Assembly (NCBI GenBank): GCA_049515555.1
Contig: JBEKTY010000053.1
Coordinates: forward strand, 1 to 44,103
Source of the DNA: JBEKTY01 sp049515555
GTDB taxonomy: Bacteria > Planctomycetota > Planctomycetia > Pirellulales > Thermoguttaceae
Length of the DNA stretch: 44,103 bases
Direction: 5' to 3'
How positions within the stretch are numbered: position 1 is the stretch's first letter; the number at the start of each line of letters is the position of its first letter. Shown here in pieces: positions 24,990 through 34,800 of the stretch. Under the pieces are notes generated by a model. That model saw only the letters and a program-made list of their open reading frames with translations, had not been told where the DNA came from and did not search any database. The position numbers and the translations under genes were made by a program.

Positions 24990-25614
24990 GACGGGCTGGA
25001 TCACACTCTTGGCCCTGGCGGCCTATTTCGTCGCGGCGGCAAGCTGCGCCGGCTATCCGCTGCTGCCGATCTTCGGTAGGGGCTGGGAAGTCGGCGAGAT
25101 CCCGTTTCTCGACGGGTCCTTTATAACGGCGTTCTGCTGGATTTCCGTGGCCTATACGATCGCCTTGGGGTTTCGGCAGACGGCCTTCGAGTCGGCCCGC
25201 GGCACCTGGGTGTTTCTGCTGCACCGCCCGGCGAGCATCCGGTATTTGTTCGCCGTGAAGCTGGCCGTTGGGGCGGCGTCGTACCTGCTGTGCGGCGCGG
25301 TGGCGATCCTGGGCTACGCCGCATGGGCCGCCACGCCGGGCAAGCATGCCAGCCCTTTCGAGTGGTGGATGACGGCATGGGCCTGGCGGGCCTGGGCGGT
25401 CATCACGCTGGTGTACCTGGGTGCATTTCTGGCCGGCATCCGGCCGGCACGGTGGTTCGGCACGCGGCTGTTGCCCTTGCCCGCCGCGGGCATTATGGCC
25501 CCCTTGGTTGCAATCATCCCCTGCTGGCCGGTGCTGGGAGTCGCTGCGCTGGCCGTGGTTTGCGGGTGCCTGGTGGGAGTGACGTACTTCGTAGTCCGGA
25601 CACGTGATTTCTGA
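24955..25614 (+). CDS. ABC-2 type membrane protein
   Basis: The 219-residue protein has about six hydrophobic segments (LLALAAYFVAAASCAG, FITAFCWISVAYTIALGF, and four more in the second half) and probably forms the membrane part of the ABC system. It is short for an ABC-2 permease. The ATG at 24955 overlaps the ATPase end, with GGGAG about 10 bases before it. The C-terminal VVRTRDF is consistent with a cytoplasmic end. Confidence 0.8.
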   Translation: MLKALLYKELRETGWITLLALAAYFVAAASCAGYPLLPIFGRGWEVGEIPFLDGSFITAFCWISVAYTIALGFRQTAFESARGTWVFLLHRPASIRYLFAVKLAVGAASYLLCGAVAILGYAAWAATPGKHASPFEWWMTAWAWRAWAVITLVYLGAFLAGIRPARWFGTRLLPLPAAGIMAPLVAIIPCWPVLGVAALAVVCGCLVGVTYFVVRTRDF

Positions 25615-25629
25615 TTGATGGGAGGAAGC

Positions 25630-27123
25630 ATGTCTAAACCAGCGGCGATCTTCCGGCCATTGTGGCTGGCCGTGGTCCTGGCTATCGGGTTCGGACTCGT
25701 CTTTGGAATGATCGTTGCCTGGAGCTATTCGGTCTGGGAGGGGCTCCGCAGCGAAAATCGCGGCTACCAGAGCGAGAGCCTGCTTGTGCGATCCGACGGG
25801 ACGCCCCTGATCCGCCGCGACGCATCCGCCGGATATCGTCAGACCACCACCTACCGGACGCTGGACGGCGTCGAGCTGGATCGCTCGCAGGCGAACGAGA
25901 TGCGCGTTCTGCTGAGCCCGGCCGGCTTGCCGGTGCCGCGCGAGCGCCCTTTCATGTTTCCACTGAACGGCTGGGCCAGAACCGAGCGATTTTCCGACGA
26001 ACAGGAGGAGCCCACGCACTGGTACTTCATGCATGACGGGCAACGCGACGGGCATGCTTACTTTGTGGGCTACGACTACCGCTCGAAGCTTTGCGTGGGC
26101 TTCCTGGGGCGCCATGGCAACCGGCCCGACCGGCCGCCGGTCGAGGATTGTTTCCCCGTCGATGGCGTCAGGATGGCCGCCGGGGCCGCCTTTTCCCAAC
26201 GAAGCATGGTGTTCGGCGGCGTCTGGTACGGCCACTCGATTTCCGGCAACACCGACCTTGACCCGTGGAAAGTGCATTTGATCCCGGACGGCCAACTCGT
26301 GGAGATCGATTTGCGCAAGAGAACGGCCACCGCGCTCATGGAATCGGCCGACTTGGTCTCGCTGGGGGCCTTGACGCCCGCCGCGCCGGAAGCGGCCCAG
26401 GCCGCGACGCCTTCCGGCCGCCGGCATGCGGAGTTGGCCCTCCGCACTTCCAAAGAGGTCCTCATATTCGACCCGGCGGGCAAGCGGCTTCGCCCCTACT
26501 CGATTCCCGAGGACCTTCGCCGCTCGGACGTTGTCTTCTACGAACTACGCGGCGAGACGGCGCTGGTCACGACCAGCCGGAGCCTTCGCGACCATAGCAG
26601 CCGTGAAGAACTGTACTGGATCGACCGGGCAGGGAAAGTCTTGCGCCATACGGAACTGGTTCTAGCCGGCTACACCAGCAGACGGTACGACGAGCGAACG
26701 GAGGCGTGGCAGTCCACCGCCGTCGCTCCGTGCCCGATCGTGCTGGCCTTCCTGGCCACGGTGCCCGGCCCCATCCAGCACCTCGATGCCGGCGCGGAGC
26801 CCGGCTACGCCAGGGCCCTGGCCCGCTCGTGGTCCGTACGGTGGCCGTCGGTGCTGGTCGTTTCGTTGCTGTCGGCCGGGCTGGCCTGGTACTGCCGTTG
26901 CCGGCAGAAGCGCTACGCGCAACCCTGGACGGGCGTGTGGATGGCGCTGGTCTTCCTGGGCGGTCTGCCGGGCCTAGTGGGCTATCTGTTCCACCGCTCG
27001 TGGCCGCCGCGGGAGCCGTGTCCGAATTGCGGCCACACGGTCCCCCGCGACCGCGAAGCCTGTTCCGCCTGCGGCAAAGAATTCCCGCCGCCGCAACGCA
27101 CAGGGGTCGAGGTCTTCGCGTAG
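25630..27123 (+). CDS. Membrane protein with C-terminal zinc ribbon, last gene of the ABC operon
   Basis: The 497-residue protein has one N-terminal membrane segment (WLAVVLAIGFGLVFGMIVAWSY), a long extracytoplasmic part to about residue 400, and two membrane segments near residues 408-425 and 438-459. A short C-terminal zinc ribbon with Cys464, Cys467, Cys478 and Cys481 (CPNCGHT and CSACGKEF) follows. The large domain is not recognised. Its repeated short strands suggest a beta-propeller, which is only an impression. GGAGGA precedes the ATG at 25630. Position right after the permease suggests it belongs to the ABC system, perhaps as a sensor or accessory subunit. Confidence 0.75.
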   Translation: MSKPAAIFRPLWLAVVLAIGFGLVFGMIVAWSYSVWEGLRSENRGYQSESLLVRSDGTPLIRRDASAGYRQTTTYRTLDGVELDRSQANEMRVLLSPAGLPVPRERPFMFPLNGWARTERFSDEQEEPTHWYFMHDGQRDGHAYFVGYDYRSKLCVGFLGRHGNRPDRPPVEDCFPVDGVRMAAGAAFSQRSMVFGGVWYGHSISGNTDLDPWKVHLIPDGQLVEIDLRKRTATALMESADLVSLGALTPAAPEAAQAATPSGRRHAELALRTSKEVLIFDPAGKRLRPYSIPEDLRRSDVVFYELRGETALVTTSRSLRDHSSREELYWIDRAGKVLRHTELVLAGYTSRRYDERTEAWQSTAVAPCPIVLAFLATVPGPIQHLDAGAEPGYARALARSWSVRWPSVLVVSLLSAGLAWYCRCRQKRYAQPWTGVWMALVFLGGLPGLVGYLFHRSWPPREPCPNCGHTVPRDREACSACGKEFPPPQRTGVEVFA

Positions 27124-27157
27124 GACGCGATCGAGAATAAGTTGATCGGTTCCAATG

Positions 27158-27180
27158 TAGCCGGCACACACCGTGTGCCG
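27158..27180. repeat. TAGCCGGCACACGCCG repeat, copy 2
   Basis: GTAGCCGGCACACACCGTG and GTGCCG here match the repeat at 11411-11468. It lies just past the end of the zinc-ribbon membrane protein gene. Confidence 0.55.
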
Positions 27181-27214
27181 TTTGCAAATTCTCTAGCCGT
27201 TGGTTCGTAACAAA

Positions 27215-28714
27215 CTACCCGCGGGTGGGCGGCTTTTCCAGCGGGGCCAGCCAGGCGGAGCGCATCGCGGCGAGCGTCTTCAGCGCCGGCTTGGGCTGAC
27301 GCAGCTCGGCCATGAGGCCGGCATGCGGGAAGTCGTGCGGCTGGTCGTCGCGAAATTGGTTCCAGAACACGCCCTGTACGCAAGGTTTGGCCAACAGCAG
27401 CGGGACGTAGCGGGCCGCCCAGGCCTGCTGGCTCTCGGGGCTCCAACTGCCCGGGGGGATCGCCACTTTCCGCCGCGCCAAGGGGTCCTCGCCGTCGGCG
27501 CTGGGAATGCTCAGCGAGACCAAGAGCGGCAGTCCCAGCAGGCTCCAATAGTCCAGTTGGCGGCTGAGCTCCAGCTCGGGCCGGGGCAGGGTCGCCCCGG
27601 CAAAGCAGCCCAGATTTAATTCCAGGACGAAGGCCCGCAGGTCCAGGTTGGCGCGAACCAGGGCGTCGGCGAACTGCAAGGGGGCGAAATCGACGGCCTG
27701 CCGGCCCATGTACTCGCCCCACGGCTGGTCGATCGAGATGGCCCGCGGCGTCTGCGGATCGAGCGAGCCCACCAGCCGCAGCATGGCGGCGGCCAGCCGC
27801 AGGTTCTCTTCCTCGGTGAGCGACAGCAGTTGCGAGGTATTGGCCCGGCCGGCCCCCAGCCAGAGATCGACTTTACCCCGGTAGCGGCTGACGGCAGCCC
27901 GCACAAACTGGCCGGCGGCCGCCAGCAGGTTATCCCAGTCGTCTTCCCAAATGTAGGCCCAATCGGGCAGGCCGCGGTCGTCGAGCTGGACCAGCGGGCC
28001 GGCGAAAATCTTCAGCCCGGCGGCCCGGCACCAGTCGATCTGCCGGTCGCAGGCCGACCACGAGAAGCTGCCCTCGCTGGTTTCCACCTCGCGCCAGGAC
28101 ATCTGGACCGCGGCGGCGTTGAAGGCGGCCAGGAACTGTGCGGCCAGCGGGGGCTCGAGCGGCGTGCTTGTCAGCTCGCCGCCCAACAGGGCCGGCAGCC
28201 GGCCGGTGGCGCGGCGGCGCACGGCACTGGCCTGCTCGGCGTAGGCGGCGGCCAGCAACTGGGCGCCGTCCAAGGCCGTGCGCAGGGCCCGCTCGGCCTC
28301 CTCCGGCCCGCCCGGCTCCTGCTGCCCGCTCACCGCCACGCTGAATTGGCGGACCGCCTGGGCCAGCTTCTCGGTCACTACCGCCGGCACGGCCAGCCCG
28401 ATCATCTGCCACTCGAACAGTTGGTTGCGGAACTGGTTGATCGTGCCCCGGGCGAGTTCCAAGGGGAGCAGGTAGGGCTCGTCGCGCTCCACCAGCGTGG
28501 CGGTCGAGAGGCCCAACAGGCCGTGCTGCTCGACCGGCCAGGGGATCGTCAGGCAGCCGGAGTCGGAACTATCGCGCTGGAGCACGAATTCCGCCCCTTC
28601 CAGCCTGGCCCGCGCCGACCAGGGTGTGCGATCGGGACCCGACAGGTAGGCCAGCTCCAGCAGCCCCTCGCTGATGCGTTGCGGCGGTGAGATCAGAAAC
28701 CGCACTTGCCCCAA
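27215..28714 (-). CDS. GH10-like glycoside hydrolase family protein, catalytic acid probably lost
   Basis: The 499-residue protein has a TIM-barrel-like C-terminal half resembling family 10 xylanases. AAQFLAAFNAAAVQMSWREVETSEGSFSW matches the N-A/W region around strand 2. FVLELNLG is placed like the nucleophile site (TELDI). The acid/base Glu of GH10 normally occurs in W-D-V-V-N-E after GKV. Here it reads GKVDLWLGAGRANTS, with no Glu, so the enzyme may not hydrolyse xylan. The first 190 residues are a separate N-terminal domain. No signal peptide is seen. The start TTG at 28714 is the best guess; GTG at 28705 is an alternative. Confidence 0.75.
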   Translation of the reverse strand: MGQVRFLISPPQRISEGLLELAYLSGPDRTPWSARARLEGAEFVLQRDSSDSGCLTIPWPVEQHGLLGLSTATLVERDEPYLLPLELARGTINQFRNQLFEWQMIGLAVPAVVTEKLAQAVRQFSVAVSGQQEPGGPEEAERALRTALDGAQLLAAAYAEQASAVRRRATGRLPALLGGELTSTPLEPPLAAQFLAAFNAAAVQMSWREVETSEGSFSWSACDRQIDWCRAAGLKIFAGPLVQLDDRGLPDWAYIWEDDWDNLLAAAGQFVRAAVSRYRGKVDLWLGAGRANTSQLLSLTEEENLRLAAAMLRLVGSLDPQTPRAISIDQPWGEYMGRQAVDFAPLQFADALVRANLDLRAFVLELNLGCFAGATLPRPELELSRQLDYWSLLGLPLLVSLSIPSADGEDPLARRKVAIPPGSWSPESQQAWAARYVPLLLAKPCVQGVFWNQFRDDQPHDFPHAGLMAELRQPKPALKTLAAMRSAWLAPLEKPPTRG

Positions 28715-28952
28715 CTCGCTTAATTGGTTTCAGTGGCGGGAACGTAGCCGCGGAAATGCCTACCGACGTTTCGGCCGCGCCGGTGGCTCGATCCGCCCGC
28801 CCACTGGCCAGTCTACCGGAGGGGGGCATCGGCTGCAAGCCGCCCGCAGTGTTTATTGAGGCCATGCAGTCGCCGGCCGCCCGGCGGACGCGGACCCGCT
28901 AGGCGGCCGCCCGGCGGATCGGTATATTTCTCTAAGAAACTCAGACTGAAAT

Positions 28953-29094
28953 GAACCACAAAGGCACGAAGATACAAAGGCTATGAAGGCAAGGTGTTGC
29001 CAGCGCCAGCCAGCCCCCCCTTGGAGCTCGGTATCGTCAGGCAAGAGGCCCCAGCGAACTTTGTGCTCTTGGTGCCTTTGTGGTTTTTTTCGGC
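28953..29094. repeat. Large inverted repeat AACCACAAAGGCAC
   Basis: AACCACAAAGGCACGAAG (28953-28970) and its imperfect inverse CTTTGTGCTCTTGGTGCCTTTGTGGTT (about 29062-29088) flank a spacer of about 90 bases. The gap between the GH10-like gene and purC (28715-29126) holds no gene otherwise. The second arm ends shortly before purC and may contain part of its promoter region. Confidence 0.6.
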
Positions 29095-29126
29095 TTGAGT
29101 AAGGAAGTTCAAGGAACTTGCCCGCC

Positions 29127-30014
29127 ATGACTGCCCCCTTGGTTCTCGAGACATCGCTGCCGGGGTTGCCCGTGCGGCGCGGCAAAGTGCGTGACATTTA
29201 CGACCTGGGCCAACAGCTCCTGCTGGTCAGCACCGACCGGCTGAGCGCCTTCGACTGGGTCCTGCCCACCGGCATCCCCGACAAGGGCCGGGTGCTGACC
29301 CGCATCTCGGCCTTCTGGTTCCAGCGACTGGGCGAGCCCAACCACCTGATCACGACCGACGTGGAGCAGATGGACCTGCCGCCGGGCGCCGACCGGCGGA
29401 TGTTGGCCGGCCGCTCGACGCTGTGCCGCAAGACCAAAGTCGTGCCCATCGAATGCGTGGTCCGCGGATACCTGGCCGGCTCGGCCTGGCAGGAATACCG
29501 GGAGCACGGCACGGTGTGCCAGATCCGCATGCCGGCCGGGCTTACCGAGAGCGCCCGGCTGCCGGAGCCCATCTTCACCCCCTCCACCAAGGCCGAGACG
29601 GGCCACGACGAAAATATCTCGTTTGACGAGATGGCCCGGCGGGTGGGCCACCAGCGGGCCGAGGAGCTCCGCCACCGCAGCCTGGCCATCTTCAGTCGCG
29701 GGTCGGACTACGCCCTCCAGCGCGGCATCCTCATCGCCGACACGAAGTTCGAGTGGGGCGAGCTGGACGGCCAGATCATCCTGATCGACGAAGTGCTGAC
29801 GCCGGACAGCTCGCGGTTCTGGCCCGCCGCGGGGTACGCCCCCGGCCGCAGCCAGCCCTCGTTCGACAAGCAGTTCGTGCGGGATTGGCTTGGGGCGAGC
29901 GGCTGGGACAAGAACAGCCCGCCCCCGGCCCTGCCGGCAGAGATCGTGGCCAAGACCCGGGCCAAGTACGTCGAGGCCTTCGAGCGCCTCACCGGCGAGA
30001 GCCTCAAGACGTAG
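29127..30014 (+). CDS. purC: Phosphoribosylaminoimidazole-succinocarboxamide synthase
   Basis: SAICAR synthetase joins aspartate to CAIR with ATP in purine synthesis. The 295-residue product shows the family motifs RRGKVRDIYDLG, STDRLSAFDWVLP, IECVVRGYLAGSAW, KAETGHDENIS, GILIADTKFEWG and LIDEVLTPDSSRFW. Its length fits the longer form of the enzyme. I chose ATG 29127. A TTG nine bases earlier is less likely because AAGGAA at 29111-29116 fits ATG 29127 with 10-base spacing. It is monocistronic as far as visible. A hairpin follows at once (30025-30047). Confidence 0.96.
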   Translation: MTAPLVLETSLPGLPVRRGKVRDIYDLGQQLLLVSTDRLSAFDWVLPTGIPDKGRVLTRISAFWFQRLGEPNHLITTDVEQMDLPPGADRRMLAGRSTLCRKTKVVPIECVVRGYLAGSAWQEYREHGTVCQIRMPAGLTESARLPEPIFTPSTKAETGHDENISFDEMARRVGHQRAEELRHRSLAIFSRGSDYALQRGILIADTKFEWGELDGQIILIDEVLTPDSSRFWPAAGYAPGRSQPSFDKQFVRDWLGASGWDKNSPPPALPAEIVAKTRAKYVEAFERLTGESLKT

Positions 30015-30024
30015 CAGTGGGTGC

Positions 30025-30053
30025 CACTGCTGGCTTGTCCAGCAGTGTTCTTC
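30025..30053 (+). terminator. Hairpin after purC (CACTGCTGG / CCAGCAGTG)
   Basis: A perfect 9-base stem with a 5-base loop (30025-30047) is followed by TTCTTCT. It lies 10 bases past the purC stop. It may be a terminator or just a dispersed hairpin. Confidence 0.5.
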
Positions 30054-30107
30054 TACCTGGGCCTGAAGGGGCCCCTGGCGGGTGATCGTTCATACCATGG
30101 GCGACGC

Positions 30108-30193
30108 AACCGAGAGAAACCGCGGATAAACGCAGATGAACGCGGACATGAATGTATTCCATCATCCGCGTTCATCCGCGGTTTGATCTCTTG
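30108..30193. repeat. Inverted repeat AAACCGCGGATAAACGC
   Basis: AAACCGCGGATAAACGCAGA near 30117-30136 and its inverse CCGCGTTCATCCGCGGTTT at about 30165-30185 form a long hairpin in the gap after purC. No gene is seen in this gap. Confidence 0.65.
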
Positions 30194-30277
30194 CATGGAG
30201 AACAGGAAGCCGGGGTAACGCTCCGCGGCTTTTCGCCGTTTCGCTTACCGATACACGATTTATCCCCGGCGTGCTGC

Positions 30278-30664
30278 TCACCTTGCAACTGGGTCCAAGA
30301 GTTCATATACCTTGCCGTGGCGTCGCAGCCATTCCACGTCGCCGCGCTCGGCGTGTTCGGCAATCTGCCGCAGGAGCTCGACCGTTTCCGGCTCGTAACA
30401 TGGCTCGCTGGAATCCTCGTCGGGGATGATCATTTCCGTCTCGACCGAGACCACGAACCGTCCCTTTTGAATGAGCCGCGTGCGTTGGATTCGCTTGCCT
30501 TCGATTTGCATGTAAGACCACCTATCGAAGAAGTGGACCGTTACGAGTTTCGCCGCACCGGCGTGTGGAAGGTAGGACCAAACCGCGTTGAAATCGGCCC
30601 CGTCGGGCAACGATTCCTTCACTTCCACGGCGGGATTCGGCCTCGCATTGGGACGTTCGATCAA
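30278..30664 (-). CDS. Unknown protein, 128 residues
   Basis: The predicted product is mixed in charge with no signal peptide or membrane segment. It ends in a helical, Glu/Arg-rich part (EPETVELLRQIAEHAERG ... RRHGKVYELL). The central TVHFFDRWSYMQIEGKRI has a strand-like pattern. The start would be a TTG at 30664 with a weak ribosome binding site; ATG starts further in are possible. I do not recognise the family. The reading frame is continuous and the composition normal, so I keep it at moderate confidence. Confidence 0.5.
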   Translation of the reverse strand: MIERPNARPNPAVEVKESLPDGADFNAVWSYLPHAGAAKLVTVHFFDRWSYMQIEGKRIQRTRLIQKGRFVVSVETEMIIPDEDSSEPCYEPETVELLRQIAEHAERGDVEWLRRHGKVYELLDPVAR

Positions 30665-30827
30665 CAGAGAACCATCGGGCGACCCGGACGCCGGACTGGA
30701 CCTCCACTACCGGTCATGGCCCCAGCGCCCCGCTAATGACAAACAACGGCGTGCCCCCACATGTGCCGCCACATGTGCCGAATCAGTTATCGCGCGGCCC
30801 CCTTTCTCTCCGCCCGGAATCGCATCT

Positions 30828-31604
30828 TTAAGGGTGCGGACCGTCCCGCGTCTCGGGTTGTTCCTTCGTATTGCTCACAAAAAGGCCGTTCCTGGCGTAG
30901 ACATCTTTCGGGTGCATGACATTGTCGCCGTACTTTATGCTCGGCTCGATCTTGCCCTTGTTCTTAGCATACCAAGATCGGCATGCGTCGACCGTCCTCT
31001 TGCCCTTCCCACAATCTAGTCCGTTTGCGCGGAAGGCCCTGCCGAGCGAGGCCGCGATCTTCTCTCGCACACTCGGGTCCCGCGAACGCTCGAAGGCGTC
31101 AAACAATACTTCGATTCCGTCGGGCAGTGTCTTCCTAGCCTTGAAGGCAAGCCAAAACTCCACGTCGGAGTAGTACATCCTGTCCGGAAAGTCGCGCGAC
31201 AGCATCTCGACCAACTCAGCGCGCTGGCCCGCTTGTGAGAAAATGTCAACGAGTGCCTGGACGACGGCGCTCCGATGGTAACCGGTCAACTCAGCGGAAG
31301 GGCCGCCGGCTGTCACGGCGAGCATGTAGTCGTGCATCCTGTCCTTTGCGACGCGCTCGCCGATCACGGCCCTGAGCTCTATACCCCAGCGGCCGAGCGC
31401 CAGTTTCGGGTTCAGCGGCCCCAATTTCTTGCACCTCGCGCTCCATTCCGCATCCACATCTTTTACCAGGTCAATCGCACCTTTTCCCTCCGTTTTCCGA
31501 TGTGGTTCTTCGGTCGCGTCGGCTGGCTCGCCGGCGGCCCCATGCGTTGTCGGCAGGCACATCACACCTATCAGGATTACGGACCCGAAACTGCTTGAGC
31601 ACAT
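30828..31604 (-). CDS. Unknown secreted protein
   Basis: The 258-residue product starts with a typical signal peptide (MCSSSFGSVILIGVMCLPTTHGA) and then continues in a mostly helical sequence. Segments such as HRSAVVQALVDIFSQAGQRAELVEML and DPSVREKIAASLGRAFRANG look like HEAT-type helical repeats, without a clear family match. The ATG at 31604 is the first that gives a signal peptide. A longer frame begins at 31676. The base composition is slightly lower in GC than the neighbours. No partner gene is evident. Confidence 0.6.
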   Translation of the reverse strand: MCSSSFGSVILIGVMCLPTTHGAAGEPADATEEPHRKTEGKGAIDLVKDVDAEWSARCKKLGPLNPKLALGRWGIELRAVIGERVAKDRMHDYMLAVTAGGPSAELTGYHRSAVVQALVDIFSQAGQRAELVEMLSRDFPDRMYYSDVEFWLAFKARKTLPDGIEVLFDAFERSRDPSVREKIAASLGRAFRANGLDCGKGKRTVDACRSWYAKNKGKIEPSIKYGDNVMHPKDVYARNGLFVSNTKEQPETRDGPHP

Positions 31605-31886
31605 TCCCTGAGTACCTTCGCTTTCCCATATCCGGGAGTCCAGGGGTACTTTACCAGTTACCGAACGGTTCCACAAGAAATTGTGTAATCCCGTCAGGGT
31701 TGCAACGGATGTGCCAAACGCGAACCCAGGGGGGCGCTCCGCGGCTTTTCGCCGCTCCGCTTACCCTGGGTTATTGCTACGCGACGCTTTCAGCGTCCAG
31801 CCACAGCAGCCCAAACGGAACAGGAGCCCTCTACGCAATCTCGCCCAAGAGCGGCGGCATTTCACCTACCAACGACCGCCCCTGGG
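31605..31886. repeat. Gap with ACCCTGGG-type repeats
   Basis: GAACCCAGGGGGGCGCTCCG, CTTTTCGCCGCTCCGCTTACCC and CCTGGGTTATTGCTACGCG (31722-31790) and CCCCTGGGTTACGCTCCG (31881-31901) are related to the repeats at 4537-4829. The ResB-CcsA gene ends at 31887. No gene is visible. Confidence 0.5.
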
Positions 31887-34800
31887 TTACGCTCCGGCGG
31901 TTGTGCGGCGGGACTGGAGCCAGGCCCGCAGGGCGGCCAGGGCTAGGAAGAGCAAGTTGACCGTGACGGCCGTGAGGCAGCCGGCGACGACCCATTGTTC
32001 TGCGCCGCCCTCGCCGTAGGAGTGTTTGCCGCCCATCCAGAAATTCACCACGAACCAGGTCAGGAGGATGGCGGTGAAACCCAGCACGGAGCCGGCGGCC
32101 ATGCTCAGGTCGCCGCGGTAGCCCACGTGCCGGCCGTGCAGCACAACGAGATAGACCAGGAGCGAGACCAGGGCCCCGACCTCTTTGGGGTCCCAGCCCC
32201 AGAAGCGTCCCCACGACACGTCGGCCCACATGCCGCCCAGGATCGTGCCGATGGCCAACAGCAGCACGGCGATCCGAATGAGCTGGTAATTGAGCCGGGC
32301 CAGGGTGGTGCACACCTGCGGCGGGCGGAGCGGCCGCGTCAAAATAGGTTGGTCAGTTTGGGCGGCACGCCCCTGAGGAATGAAGGGCGTGGCGGGCTTG
32401 GAAGACACGCCCTTCGCTGCGCTCAGGGACGTGCCACCCTCGGTCAGGAACGTGCCACCAACCACGCCCTTCGCTGCGCTCAGAGACGTGCCACCCTCCG
32501 CCGGGCGGTAGCGGCCGAACAGGTAGAAGCCCAGGGCGATATTGCCCAGTCCCCAGGCCTTGGCGGCGGCCCCGTAGCCGACCATGATCGTCAGCACGTG
32601 GATGGCCAGCCAGGTGTTGTTGCGCAGCACGGCCATCAGCGGCTTGATATCTTTGGGGAAGGGTGCGTAGTAGGCCCCCAGGGCCGCGGCCAGGGCCACC
32701 ATTGACCCGACCAGGGCCACGAGATTCCGGCGGTGGGCCTGCCGCAGGCGGGCGGCGGCGCCCCGGCGGGCAAGTCCGATCGCCGCGGCGGGCAGCGTGA
32801 GCACCGCCGCCAGGATCACCCGCGGGGCGTACCAGACCGTGGCGGCCCACACGCACAGGCCCACGAGCCAGACCAGCACCGCACCGGCGGTGGGCAGCGA
32901 TGCGCCCAGGTCGCGCCGCGGCAGGAGTGTCATCATTTGGTAGCCGCCGCCGGGCCGGGCCGACGACAGGATGCCGGTCAGCCCGACGACCCACGCCATG
33001 AGCGCCAAGCGCAGCGGCAGCATGAGCCAGCGGAGGGGTTGAGGGGTTGAGGGGTTAAGGGGTTGAGGGGATGAGGGGGTGAGGGGATGAGGGGTTGGCA
33101 AAGCGGTCCATTGCCAGGCGGCGCGGCTGCCCGGCCGCAGCAGCGGAAAGAGCGTCAGCCAGACCGTCAGTACGGCCACGCACAGGCCGGCGAAGACGAT
33201 CGTCTCGAACATGTTCGTCACGGGCGCCCAGTGGGTAATCGCCATTCGGAGTCCCAGGCCGGCCAGCACGAATAGCTGTGCCAGCACGACCAGGCCCATC
33301 CCCAGGCAGAACATCCATTGCCCGACGCGCCCAGGGGCCGTCGCCGCAACCAAGCACACGACAGCCGCCAGCATCACGACCCAGCCCCAGAAAAAGGGAT
33401 CCAGCCGGTTGTAGCGCACTTCGGCATCGGTCGAGCCGGGCGGGGGATAGGCGGTGGCGGCCAGGATGGCCTCGTCTTTTTCTACCAGCGGAAGTTCCCG
33501 CCGGGCGGGCTCGATCGACTGGGCCAACTGCCCTAGCGCCGCGGCGAAATGTTCAATGGCCGCCGAGCAGCGATTCGGCCCGCCGGCCGACTGCCGATCG
33601 CGATAGGCGGCCAGCATGGCATGGTACGCCTGGCGGACCGCGGCAAGCTCTTCGGGCGGATAACGCTCGACGAGCCCGGCCGGCCCCTGGTCCAGGGCCC
33701 GCAAGCTGATCCAAGGCTCGAGCTGGCCGCGATAGCGATCGGCCTCCAGGGCCGAGGGCTCCAAACCCGGCAGCAGGCGGATGGCCGCGGGCGGATCGAA
33801 GAGGGCCCAATGGGCGCGGACCGCCAGGCGGGCCACTTCCGCCAGCCGGGCGGCTAGCGACCGCCGCTGCGGGCCGGCCGCCGGCGGCTTCGCACCGGCC
33901 GAATCCGGCGACTGGCCGGCCTGCGCCGCCAATTCGGCCGTCGCGCGGTCCAACTCGGCCAGCAAGGGCTCGACCGTGCCCAGCGATTGCCGGGCCTGCT
34001 CGCCGCCGCTCATCAACGGTGCCACGAGTTTGCGCATGCTGTCGGAAACCCGCGCCACCAGCTTGGCGATCTCCGGACGCTTGCCGAAGGGCGACTGCCG
34101 CAGGTCGCCTTCCGTAGCGATCCAGGCCCGGGCCATGGCAATTACGGCCTCGGAGAACCAGGGGCGGTCCACGTCCGGCTGGGCCGGATCGTAGGTCAAC
34201 TGGCGGTACCGGTTATAGGCCTCGCCCAGTTCCTGGACCTTCTTGTCCCGCGCGGCCGGCTCCCAGGGCCAGCCCAGCCGCTGGGCCTCCTCTTGCTGCC
34301 GGGCAAGCTGCTCGAGCCGCTCGTGGAACTTGCCGGCGGCGGCGACCTGTTGCGGCGAAACGTAGCGCAGCCGGCGGCCCGACTCGTCGTGCAGCGGCAC
34401 TTCCAGGAGGCGGCTGCGAAGGATCTCATCGTCGGCCTCGAGGAACGCGGCGGTCTCCCAGGCTTGCGGCTCGGCCAGCCAGGCCAGGAGCAGCTCGGCG
34501 GCGGAGAGTCCCGGCGGGGGCGTGCCGCAGATCTTCTTCACCTGGTTCCGGGCGAAGGTGTCCAGGGGCATGATCCGCCCGCTATCGAGCACGGGCAGCC
34601 GCTGCCAGGTGGAACAATCTAGTGCCCCGACCAAAACGCTGAAGGGGACAGTCCCATTTTCGGCCTGTCCGAGCAGACAGGCGGACGAAAATTGGGACAG
34701 TCCCCCGGCCTGGGCCGTGCCCCGGAGGGGCAACTGAAAATAGCCCAGCGATTCATCGCTGGGGGTTGTTTGGAAAGAACATACCGAAAGTCCCGTAGGG

